A stretch of DNA of 64,000 nt from Brachybacterium fresconis (lineage in GTDB: Bacteria; Actinomycetota; Actinomycetes; Actinomycetales; Dermabacteraceae). Of the stretch, positions 56,250 through 64,000 are shown in pieces. Where the stretch lies: the NCBI RefSeq assembly GCF_017876515.1, contig NZ_JAGIOC010000001.1:2790001-2854000 (forward strand), written 5' to 3'. The stretch's first letter is position 1. Each line of letters opens with the position of its first letter. Below the pieces are notes generated by a model, which did no database searches, was not told where the DNA came from, and saw only the letters and a list, made by a program, of their open reading frames with translations. The position numbers and the translations under genes were made by a program.

Positions 56250-56741
56250 ATGGCCTACGAGCTCGAATCCTCCCTCCTCGTCCCCGCCTCGCCGATGACC
56301 GTGTACCGCCTGGTCAGCGATGTCACGCGAACAGGGGAGTGGAGCGAGCAGACCTATCTGGTGCAGTGGGACGGCGACGACCGCGGCGAGGGCGCGACCT
56401 TCACCGGTCACAACAGGACGCCGGACCGTGAATGGTCCACGATCTCGACCGTCGTGACCGCACTGCCGGGCGAGGAGTTCGCCTGGTCCGTCGGGGACGC
56501 GGGCGTGACCTGGGGGTACCGGATGCGCCCATCCCCGGAGGGGACGATGCTGACCGAGTTCACGCGGTTCGGGCCCCGAGCGGAGGTCGTCTTCTCACAG
56601 AGGTTCGGCGAGGACGCCGCGAGGCAGATCGAGATCAGACGTCAGGCAGCCGTCGGAGGTATGCCGGTGACCCTGTCGCGGATCAGCGAGCTGCTGGCGT
56701 CCCAGCGCTGTCCAGCGGGTCGGCCCCGGATCACCCCTTGA
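56250..56741 (+). CDS. SRPBCC-family (START/polyketide-cyclase-like) protein
   Basis: A 163-residue single-domain protein: strand LESSLLVPASPMTVYRLVSD, ATRTGEWSEQT-like helix, TFTGHNRTPDREW, then FAWSVGDAGVTWGYRM and a long C-terminal helix. This is the SRPBCC ligand-binding fold. No catalytic residues can be named. Its end overlaps the convergent ABC permease gene by 11 bp. Confidence 0.75.
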   Translation: MAYELESSLLVPASPMTVYRLVSDVTRTGEWSEQTYLVQWDGDDRGEGATFTGHNRTPDREWSTISTVVTALPGEEFAWSVGDAGVTWGYRMRPSPEGTMLTEFTRFGPRAEVVFSQRFGEDAARQIEIRRQAAVGGMPVTLSRISELLASQRCPAGRPRITP

Positions 56742-57594
56742 CCGACCCCTGCATCAATCCGGCGAGGAAGTACTTGCTGAGGATGATGTAGACGATCAGC
56801 GTCGGCAGGGAGGCGAGCACGGCGCCCGCCATCGAGATGCCGTAGTTCGTCAACAGGGCGCCGTTGGCGAGGTTGTTCAGGGCCAGGGTGACCGGTCCGT
56901 TGGCCGGGGACGAGAAGAACACGGCGAACAGGAAGTCGTTCCACGCATTGGTGAACTGCCAGATCAGCACCACGACGAAGCCGGGGATCGCCAGCGGCAG
57001 CGCGACGCTGACGAAGGTGCGGAACATCCCGGCGCCGTCGATCTTCGCCGACTCGATCAGCTCGTGGGGGACCGACTCGAAGTAGTTGCGGAAGATCAGC
57101 GTCGTGATCGGGATCCCGAACACCACGTGCAGCAGGATCAGCGACGGGATGCCGTTCGGGACGCCGACGGTCAGCAGCATCTCCATCAGCGGGATCATCA
57201 CCGCCTGGTACGGCAGGAACATGCCGAACAGGATCAGCGTGAAGACGATGTCGGCCCCGGGGAACCGCCACCGGGACAGCACGAATCCGTTCATGCACCC
57301 GAGTACCGCGGAGATGATCGTCGCCGGGACCACCATCTGCACGCTGCGCCAGATCGACGGGGCCAGCGCCTCCCAGGCCGTCACCCAGTTCTCGGTGGTC
57401 CAGTCCTGGGGCAGGAACCAGGCGCGCGTCGGGGAGGCGTCGCCGATGCCCTTGAAACTGGTGATCACCAGGACATAGACGGGGATCATCACCACCACCA
57501 CGCCGAACAGGATCAGCGCGTACCGGATGAGGACCGCCCAGGGGAAGCGGTGCCGAGGACGGGCGTCGGGGCGGATCGTGGTCTCGGCGCTCAT
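56731..57594 (-). CDS. Carbohydrate ABC transporter permease (MalG type)
   Basis: A 287-residue inner-membrane permease with six helices. The ATPase-contacting EAA motif is HELIESAKIDGAGMFRTF (~190). It ends LMQGSVKG, typical of MalG-like proteins. Its start overlaps the partner permease by 4 bp. No ATPase gene is present, so a shared MsiK-type ATPase is likely, as in other actinobacteria. Confidence 0.92.
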   Translation of the reverse strand: MSAETTIRPDARPRHRFPWAVLIRYALILFGVVVVMIPVYVLVITSFKGIGDASPTRAWFLPQDWTTENWVTAWEALAPSIWRSVQMVVPATIISAVLGCMNGFVLSRWRFPGADIVFTLILFGMFLPYQAVMIPLMEMLLTVGVPNGIPSLILLHVVFGIPITTLIFRNYFESVPHELIESAKIDGAGMFRTFVSVALPLAIPGFVVVLIWQFTNAWNDFLFAVFFSSPANGPVTLALNNLANGALLTNYGISMAGAVLASLPTLIVYIILSKYFLAGLMQGSVKG

Positions 57595-58493
57595 CGGGTG
57601 CGCTCCCGGTGCTGATGGATGAGGTACGGAACGATCAGGAAGGCGATGATGATCAGCAGGAACGCACCGACCGCCGCGGCGTTCGCGTAGTCGAAGCCCG
57701 ACTTGAACACGAACATGTCGATCGCGGGAACCTTGGTCTGGTAGTTCGATGCGCCGGAGATCGACATGATCAGGTCGAAGGACTTCAGCGACATGTGGGC
57801 GATGATCACGATCGCGCTCATCACCACTGGTGTGAGCTGGGGGAAGATGACCCGCCGATAGATCTGCCATTCGGTGGCGCCGTCCATGCGTGCGGCCTCA
57901 CGCAGCTCCTCGGGGACGCCACGGAACCCGGCCAGGAACAGCGCCATCACATATCCGGAGAGCTGCCAGATGGCGGGCAGAGCGATCGCGAGGATGCCGA
58001 AGGTGACGTTGTTCCACCAGGGATTCTGCAGGAGATCCAGCCCGATCAGCTGGAACAGCCGGTTCAGGCCGCTCGCTCCCTCGCCCTGGCTGGAGTTCAG
58101 CAGCCAGCGCCACACGACGCCCGAAGCGACGAAGCTGACGGCCATCGGGAACAGGTAGATCGTCTGGAAGGTGCGGCCGCCCTTGATCGGCCGTTCCAGC
58201 AGCCAGGCCCACACGAAGCCGGTGACCATGGCGCCGATCAGGAACGCGAGGGTGAACAGCACCAGATTCGCCAGGGAATGACGGAACTGCTCCGTCAGCA
58301 GGAGGTCGATGTAGTTCGTCAGGCCGACGAAGGCGATCGGCTCCTGGTCGGCGGCCTGCGCGGCGGAGTGGTTGTCCGTCATCGACGTCCAGAAGTTCAC
58401 CCCCAGCAGCCCGTAGACGAAGATGCCGATCAGGATGACCGACGGCAGGATCATGAGCAGCGGGGCGCCGTAGCGCGCGAACAATGCCTTCAC
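57591..58493 (-). CDS. Carbohydrate ABC transporter permease (MalF type)
   Basis: A 300-residue permease with six helices, first at ~10-30 (LLMILPSVILIGIFVYGLLG). EAA motif: PEELREAARMDGATEWQIYRR (core EELREAARMDGATEW, ~205). GTG at 58493 with AAGGAGAGG upstream; a longer frame runs through the intercistronic hairpin and is rejected. Pairs with the MalG-type protein to import an unknown sugar. Confidence 0.92.
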   Translation of the reverse strand: MKALFARYGAPLLMILPSVILIGIFVYGLLGVNFWTSMTDNHSAAQAADQEPIAFVGLTNYIDLLLTEQFRHSLANLVLFTLAFLIGAMVTGFVWAWLLERPIKGGRTFQTIYLFPMAVSFVASGVVWRWLLNSSQGEGASGLNRLFQLIGLDLLQNPWWNNVTFGILAIALPAIWQLSGYVMALFLAGFRGVPEELREAARMDGATEWQIYRRVIFPQLTPVVMSAIVIIAHMSLKSFDLIMSISGASNYQTKVPAIDMFVFKSGFDYANAAAVGAFLLIIIAFLIVPYLIHQHRERTR

Positions 58494-58528
58494 GCCCTCT
58501 CCTTTCTCCCGGCCGTGCCGGGACCCGA

Positions 58529-58573
58529 CGACGGGAGCGGACCCGGGGCGAGGTGCCCGGTCCGCTCCCGTCG
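58529..58573 (-). terminator. Intercistronic hairpin between binding protein and permease genes
   Basis: A 13-bp perfect stem (ACGGGAGCGGACC / GGTCCGCTCCCGT), extended by two outer pairs and a few inner ones, starts 12 bases after the binding-protein stop. Such hairpins often limit read-through, so that binding protein exceeds permease. Confidence 0.7.
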
Positions 58574-58584
58574 CGGAGCTCGGC

Positions 58585-59871
58585 TCAGGCGGAGAGGTTC
58601 TTCTCCGCGATCGAGGCCAGCTGCTCCTGATACCCGGCGACGTCACTGGCACCCGTGGTGAACTGGCTGGTCGCATCGGAGATGTCGTTCAGCCATCGCA
58701 CCGGAGTCGCCGCGCCGTGGGCGAGCGAGGGGCAGATCGTGTCCTGGCCGTAGGACTCGATCGCCGTCTGCTGGTAATCGGGGAACTCGTCGGTCTCGAC
58801 GTCGGTGCGGGCCGGGATCGACCCCTTCGCCAGCGAGAAGCCGAGCTGGCCCTCCTTCGAGCTGATCGTGTCCAGCCAGGCCTTCGCCCCGTCGGGGTTC
58901 GGAGCGCCGACCGGCAGCGTGAACGAATCCGCCAGGAACCCGAAGATCGCCTCGCCACCGCTGAGCGGGTAGAACCCGAAGTCCTCTCCACCGGTCCAGT
59001 CGGCCTGCTGGAAGGACGCCACGGCCCAATCGCCCATCACGTTGTAGGCGGCGGTGCCGTCGATCTGCATCTGGGTGGCATCGGTCCAGTCCAGGCCGTC
59101 CCGGTCACCGTTGGTCAGCGAGATGAGGGTCTTGAACTGCTCCAGTGCGGTGGTGATCTCGGGCGTCGTCCAGTCGGTGTCGCCGGTCCACAGCCCGTTG
59201 TACGCCTCGGATCCGAGATCGGCCATGAGGATCGCCTCGAGCAGGTTGACCTGGGTCCAGGTGGTGCCGATCGAGAGTCCGGTGACACCGGAGTCCGCCG
59301 CCTTCTGGACATCGGCGATGAAGGCGTCGACGTCGGCCGGAACCGCGGTCGGGTCGATGCCGGCGGCCTCCAGCAGAGCGATGTTGGTCCAGACGACATT
59401 GGATCGGTGGATGTTCGAGGGGACGGAGTAGATCTTGTCCTCGACCGTGAGCAGCGCCAGCAGGTCCTCGGGGAAGACGTCGGTGAGGCCGTACTCCTCG
59501 TACAGGTCGGAGACGTCCTCGATCTGCGCGGCGGCGATGTAGTCGGAGAGCTCCTCGCCCGCGTGCGCCTGGAAGGTGTCCGGCGGATCCCCCGCCTGCA
59601 GGCGGGATTGCAGCATGTCCTTCGCCGCACTGCCCGCCCCGCCGGCGACCGATCCGTTGACGAACGTGTAGTCCGGGTAGTCCTTCTTGAACTGCGCGAC
59701 GAGCGCGTCCAGACCGGCCTTCTCCGATCCCTGGGCCCACCAGGTGAAGACCTCGACCTCACCGCCGGCCGAACCGTCGCCACCACCTGATCCGGAATCG
59801 CTGCCGCATGCCGCCAGACCGGCCGCGGCGATACCGCTGCCTGCGAGAGTGAGGAAATATCTGCGTCGCAT
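58585..59871 (-). CDS. Sugar ABC transporter substrate-binding lipoprotein
   Basis: A 428-residue extracellular solute-binding protein (family 1). Signal: RRRYFLTLAGSGIAAAGLAAC, given as twin Arg and lipobox LAAC (Cys ~22), then a Gly/Ser linker. The body has VEVFTWWAQGSEKAGLDAL (core VEVFTWWAQGSEKAG), RLQAGDPPDTFQAHAGEEL and the late GAPNPDGAKAWLD, usual for sugar binders. First gene of the importer. The sugar is unknown. Confidence 0.9.
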   Translation of the reverse strand: MRRRYFLTLAGSGIAAAGLAACGSDSGSGGGDGSAGGEVEVFTWWAQGSEKAGLDALVAQFKKDYPDYTFVNGSVAGGAGSAAKDMLQSRLQAGDPPDTFQAHAGEELSDYIAAAQIEDVSDLYEEYGLTDVFPEDLLALLTVEDKIYSVPSNIHRSNVVWTNIALLEAAGIDPTAVPADVDAFIADVQKAADSGVTGLSIGTTWTQVNLLEAILMADLGSEAYNGLWTGDTDWTTPEITTALEQFKTLISLTNGDRDGLDWTDATQMQIDGTAAYNVMGDWAVASFQQADWTGGEDFGFYPLSGGEAIFGFLADSFTLPVGAPNPDGAKAWLDTISSKEGQLGFSLAKGSIPARTDVETDEFPDYQQTAIESYGQDTICPSLAHGAATPVRWLNDISDATSQFTTGASDVAGYQEQLASIAEKNLSA

Positions 59872-60175
59872 GATCTTCTCCTTCGAATGATCGGATGTGC
59901 GAGGTCGCGGTCGTCTGTCGTCGGGTGCGTCGTCGCCGTGCCGACGGGCGCGCGGCGCCTCGTCCCCGGAACCTACCGGTGGTCACCTCAAGTCTCCGGC
60001 GCTTTCGAAGAATCTTCAGTCACGCGTTGACAACGATCTGCGTGCGGTGCGCGGCGTGCGGTGTTCTCCGGCCTCCTCCCGGGCTCCTTCGCCGGCTCTG
60101 CGGGCGGCGCGGGGAGGGCTGCGCCGTGACCAGGGTCCCGGAAGCGGACCCAGCGCGTCTGCAAGGATGTCGCAC
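59872..60175. promoter_or_regulatory. Divergent spacer with candidate operators
   Basis: A 304-bp region between the sugar importer (leftward) and the flavodoxin-like gene (rightward). Two short palindromes, GAAGAATCTTC (60007-60017) and CGTTGACAACG (60025-60035), are candidates for LacI-type control of the importer. Nothing else is recognised. Confidence 0.45.
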
Positions 60176-60670
60176 ATGACCGTGCTCGTCGCCTACGCGA
60201 CCCACTCCGGCGCCACCCGCACCGTGGCCGAGACCCTCGAAGAGACCCTGCGCCAGGAAGGGCTGAGTCCCGTGCTCGCCGATATCGCCGAGGACCCGGA
60301 TCCGGGTGGCCACGAGGCGGCGATCATCGGGTCCGCCGTGCGCGTCGAGTCGTTCGAGAAATCGTTCGTGCGCTGGGTCAACAGGTACAGTGCGCGACTC
60401 GACGAGCTGCCTCTGGCGCTGTTCTCCTGCTCCGGCTCGGCCGCCGATCCCGCCCGGGGCGGCCGACAGAAGGCGACCGACACCTTTCTCGAGAGCACCG
60501 GCATCGAGCCCGTCGCGGTGAAGAACTTCCCCGGCTGGGTGCTCATGGACCGGATCCCGGTCCATGAGCAGCTGCTGCTGAAGACGATGCGCACTCCCAC
60601 CGGCGACTTCCGGGACCTGCCGGCGGTCGCGGCCTGGGCCCGGGAGATCGCGCCGCTGCTGCGTCGCTGA
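60176..60670 (+). CDS. Flavodoxin-domain protein (HemG-like)
   Basis: A 164-residue flavoprotein. It starts MTVLVAYATHSGATRTVAETL, with the FMN phosphate loop ATHSGATRTVA at ~7-17, and has IIGSAVRVESFEKSFVRW (~50) and ALFSCSGSA (~80). It resembles HemG-type protoporphyrinogen oxidase and related flavodoxins. ATG at 60176 chosen (AAGGA 7 bases upstream); ATG 60167 is possible. Its stop codon abuts the convergent pdxT stop. Confidence 0.8.
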   Translation: MTVLVAYATHSGATRTVAETLEETLRQEGLSPVLADIAEDPDPGGHEAAIIGSAVRVESFEKSFVRWVNRYSARLDELPLALFSCSGSAADPARGGRQKATDTFLESTGIEPVAVKNFPGWVLMDRIPVHEQLLLKTMRTPTGDFRDLPAVAAWAREIAPLLRR

Positions 60671-61323
60671 TCAGCGGCCGACGGCGCGCTCCAGCAGCCG
60701 ACGGTGGAAGCGATCCTCCCCGGAGACCTCCGGATGGAAGGACGTGGCCAGCAGGTTCCCCTGCTCGACGGCGACGATCCGGCCGTCGTCGAGGCCGGCG
60801 AGCACCTCCACCGTCGGCCCGACCTCGGTCACCTCCGGGGCGCGGATGAAGGTCGCCGCGACGGGGCGCGATCCGAGCGCGGGCACCGCGAGGTCCGTCT
60901 CGAAGGACTCGTTCTGGCGGCCGAAGGCATTGCGTCGGACGGTCACGTCGAGGCCCCCGAGCGTCTGCTGACCCGCGATCGCGTCGTCCACTCGATCCGC
61001 CAGCAGGATCATCCCGGCGCAGGTCCCATACACCGGCAGACCATTCACGATCGCCGCACGCAACGGTTCGCGGAGACCGAACGTCCTGGTCAGTCGATCG
61101 ATCACGCTGGATTCGCCCCCGGGCAGCACCAGGCCATCGATCGTCGCCAGGTCCTCGGGGCGCCGTACCAGCACGACCTCGGCCTCGAGACCCTCGAGCA
61201 TCCGCGCATGCTCCCGCACGCCGCCCTGGAGGGCGAGGATCCCGATCCGCAAGTGCGAGCCCATGCCCGTGCCCCTGCCCGTGCCCGTGCCCGTGCCCGG
61301 CCCCGCGCTCGCTCCGCCGGGAT

Positions 61324-61327
<4 letters not shown>
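60671..61327 (-). CDS. pdxT: Pyridoxal 5'-phosphate synthase glutaminase subunit PdxT
   Basis: A 218-residue class I glutaminase that feeds ammonia to PdxS. The core starts at [18 protein letters not shown] (~25). The nucleophile is in [10 protein letters not shown] (~100), with GGESSVI (~72) and the His/Glu pair in [10 protein letters not shown] (~195). The first ~22 residues are Gly/Thr-rich, encoded by a hexanucleotide repeat; the GTG at 61327 overlaps the pdxS stop (GTGA), but an ATG at 61264 just before the core is an alternative start. Confidence 0.92.
61265..61300. repeat. CCCGTG-type hexanucleotide repeat (6 units) at the 5' end of pdxT
   Basis: Six hexamers (GCCCGT with two variants, plus strand) code for Gly-Thr repeats if translation starts at the pdxS stop, or form the spacer before an internal ATG. 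Copy changes stay in frame. Confidence 0.7.
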
Positions 61328-62214
<887 letters not shown>

Positions 62215-62390
62215 GGGTTTCTCCCGTCGCTCGCGCGGCGCGGGCCGAGCGCGTCCGATGCGCCGGCCCTCCCTGCACCACATTGACCTATGCCAAAAAA
62301 TACCACGGCCCATGCCGACGGTTGGAGCACGGGACCGGCGGTGCGCGATGCGGGAGGGCATCCTGGTGCACGCCCCATAGACTCACGAAC
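62215..62390. promoter_or_regulatory. pdxS-pdxR divergent promoter region
   Basis: A 176-bp spacer with an AT-rich core at 62282-62302 (TTGACCTATGCC then AAAAAATACC). This core probably holds the overlapping promoters and the site of the MocR-type regulator. Exact elements are not assigned. Confidence 0.5.
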
Positions 62391-63749
62391 GTGAGCACGG
62401 ATGCGGAGCACTGCACAGGGCAGGATCATGCCTCGAGGATCAGCGGCGGCACCGCCGCGGAGATCGCCGACAGCGTGCGAGGTCTCGTCGAGCGCGGCGC
62501 TCTGGTCCCGGGCCACCCCCTTCCCTCCGTGCGGGCGCTCGCGGAGCAGCTCGGCATCAACCGCAACACCGCCGTGGCCGCCTATCGCACGTTGGCCCGC
62601 TCCGGCGTCGTCGTCTCCCAGGGCCGTGCCGGCACCCGGGTCGCCCAGCATCCGCGAGTCCCCCAGGAGGGCTTCGCCGCCGCCGGCTCCCTGCGCGACC
62701 TCGGCACCGGCAACCCCGATCCCACGCTGATCCCGGACCTGCGCCCCGCGCTGGCCGCGGCCGTCGGGCGCCCCGTGCTCTATGGCGAACCGGTCATCGA
62801 CCGCGACCTGGAGAGCTGGGCGCGGGACTGGATCGCGCCCGACGCACCGGGCCCGGTCGACGGCATGGGCCTGACCCTGACCAGCGGCGCCGTCGACGCG
62901 GTGGAGCGACTGCTGGCCCAGGCCCTGCTGCGCGATGACGCGGTGGCCCTCGAGGACCCGTGCTTCCTGGCCAGCATCCACCTCTCCCGGCTCGGCGGCT
63001 ACCGGGCCGTCCCCGTGCCGGTGGACGCCGAGGGCATGACCGTCGACGGGCTCCGGCGCGCCCTGGACCAGGGCGTTCGCGCCGTGGTGAGCACTCCACG
63101 GGCCCAGAACCCCACCGGCGCCTCGCTCACCGCCGAGCGGGCCGCCCAGCTGCGCGAGGTCCTCGCCGACCACCCCTACGTGCTGGTGATCCAGGACGAC
63201 TACTACTCCTACCTGTCCCGTCGGCCGTTCCACTCGATCATCGGCCCCGAGCATCGGCGCTGGGCGCTGATCCGTTCCGTCTCAAAGTTCGCCGGTCCCG
63301 ACATGTGCCTGGCCGTGACCGCCTCCGACCCCGAGACCGCCGCCCGGCTGGCGATGCGCCTGAGCCCGGGCACCACCTGGGTGAGTCACCTGCTGCAGCG
63401 GCTCACGCACGCGGTGATGACCGATGCCGGCGCGCTCGCCCTCATCGAGCGCGCCGGTGCTCATTACGCCGAGCGCAACGCCGCCTTCGCCGAGCGCCTG
63501 AGCGCCCACGGCCTTCCGGCCCGGGCGGGCGACGGGCTGAGTCTCTGGGTGGGCGTGCCCGCCCCGGCCCGGGGCGTCGCCGAGCGCCTCATGCGCCGCG
63601 GCTGGCTGGCGCGCACCGGCGACGAGTTCCGGCTCGGGCCGACGGACGAACCGTCCCACCATCTGCGGCTGACCGTGCACGATCTGGATGAACAGGCGGC
63701 GGAGACCCTCGCCGCCGATCTCGCCGCCGCAGCGCGCGAAGCCCGCTGA
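62391..63749 (+). CDS. pdxR: MocR/PdxR-type transcriptional regulator (GntR-aminotransferase fusion)
   Basis: A 452-residue fusion. Winged helix at ~20-90 (LPSVRALAEQLGINRNTAVAAY, core VRALAEQLGINRNTAV). The aminotransferase-like part binds PLP; the lysine is in SVSKFAGPDMCLAV (~304), with TPRAQNPTGASL (~236) and IQDDYYSYL (~270). Such proteins activate pdxST when PLP is low. The GTG at 62391 gives a short acidic lead. Position divergent from pdxST supports PdxR. Confidence 0.9.
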   Translation: MSTDAEHCTGQDHASRISGGTAAEIADSVRGLVERGALVPGHPLPSVRALAEQLGINRNTAVAAYRTLARSGVVVSQGRAGTRVAQHPRVPQEGFAAAGSLRDLGTGNPDPTLIPDLRPALAAAVGRPVLYGEPVIDRDLESWARDWIAPDAPGPVDGMGLTLTSGAVDAVERLLAQALLRDDAVALEDPCFLASIHLSRLGGYRAVPVPVDAEGMTVDGLRRALDQGVRAVVSTPRAQNPTGASLTAERAAQLREVLADHPYVLVIQDDYYSYLSRRPFHSIIGPEHRRWALIRSVSKFAGPDMCLAVTASDPETAARLAMRLSPGTTWVSHLLQRLTHAVMTDAGALALIERAGAHYAERNAAFAERLSAHGLPARAGDGLSLWVGVPAPARGVAERLMRRGWLARTGDEFRLGPTDEPSHHLRLTVHDLDEQAAETLAADLAAAAREAR

Positions 63750-63773
63750 GGTCGCGAACCCGGGACCTCCGAC

Positions 63774-64000
63774 TCAGAGCTCCCGGATCACCCGCGCCGG
63801 ATTCCCGACCGCCACCACGTTCGCCGGCACATCCCGGGTGACGACCGCCGACGCCCCGATCACCGAGTTCTCACCGATCGTGACGCCCGGCAGCACCGTC
63901 GCGCCCCCGCCCAGCCACACGTTGTCGCCGATGATGATCGGCTCGGCCCGTTCCAGCTTGTCGCGGCGGGGACCGGGCTCCAGGGGATGGATCGGGGTGA
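63774..64000 (-). CDS. Sugar O-acetyltransferase (LacA/Maa/NodL type), C-terminal part
   Basis: The last 74 codons of a left-handed beta-helix acetyltransferase; the 5' part lies beyond the window. Visible: IIIGDNVWLGGGATVLPGV, TIGENSVIGASAVVTRDVP and VAVGNPARVIREL, the typical hexapeptide coils and C-terminal seal. It transfers acetyl from acetyl-CoA to a sugar. Confidence 0.9.
   Translation of the reverse strand, partial: TPIHPLEPGPRRDKLERAEPIIIGDNVWLGGGATVLPGVTIGENSVIGASAVVTRDVPANVVAVGNPARVIREL

Overview
The window is a contiguous stretch of a high-GC actinobacterial chromosome around the replication origin. The order trxB - parB-parA-rsmG-jag-yidC-yidD-rnpA-rpmH // dnaA-dnaN-recF-dciA ... 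gyrB-gyrA-DUF3566 ... tRNA-Ile / tRNA-Ala is the classical actinobacterial origin neighbourhood. GTG starts, high GC, a SigK/RskA pair and SipW-type secreted proteins suggest a Micrococcales member. Dermabacteraceae such as Brachybacterium is my best guess, but this is inference and was not tested by a search.

Layout. 1-5.9 kb: end of murJ, a separate pseudokinase/discoidin-like membrane protein, a small membrane protein, trxB and a cysteine-free thioredoxin-like protein. 5.9-9.1 kb: a 3.2-kb stretch with no convincing gene. It holds a dense DnaA-box cluster at its left end and about 15 degenerate parS-like sites spread over 2.2 kb, directly downstream of parB. 9.1-15.5 kb: leftward rpmH-to-parB block, in which ParB carries a very long disordered linker. 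15.5-31.1 kb: rightward dnaA, dnaA-dnaN spacer (conventional oriC), dnaN, recF, dciA, an FMN-riboswitch-controlled riboflavin operon (ribD-ribE-ribBA-ribH) sitting between dciA and gyrB, then gyrB, gyrA and DUF3566.

31-36.7 kb: repeats including a REP-like inverted repeat, a YbaK-type deacylase, a GGCT-like protein, a leftward sigK-rskA-molybdopterin oxidoreductase operon led by a 44-codon ORF, then tRNA-Ile, a DLW-39 peptide and tRNA-Ala. 36.8-43.8 kb: GMC oxidoreductase, CHRD surface protein + class F sortase + PepSY protein, HAD hydrolase, methyltransferase. Two near-identical SigK-type promoters (CCAATCC-N15-CCGAAC) face the sigK operon and the CHRD operon, linking them into one regulon.

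43.9-49.1 kb: a leftward surface-fibre-like operon (two SipW-type secreted proteins, SipW-like signal peptidase, LAATG-anchored protein, another secreted protein) divergent from a NarL-type two-component system. 49.1-54.5 kb: beta-propeller protein, second GMC oxidoreductase, MerR regulator, Tat-exported FAD oxidoreductase. 54.5-56.2 kb: a SoxR regulon, with fdxA and sodA each driven by a promoter whose 19-bp spacer is filled by a SoxR palindrome. 56.2-64 kb: SRPBCC protein, sugar ABC importer, flavodoxin-like protein, pdxS-pdxT with divergent MocR-type pdxR, and the end of a sugar O-acetyltransferase.

The observations I consider most worth following are the parS-like array with its flanking DnaA boxes and elongated ParB, the SigK promoter pair with its leader peptide gene, the SoxR-fdxA-sodA regulon, and the SipW/TasA-like cluster.
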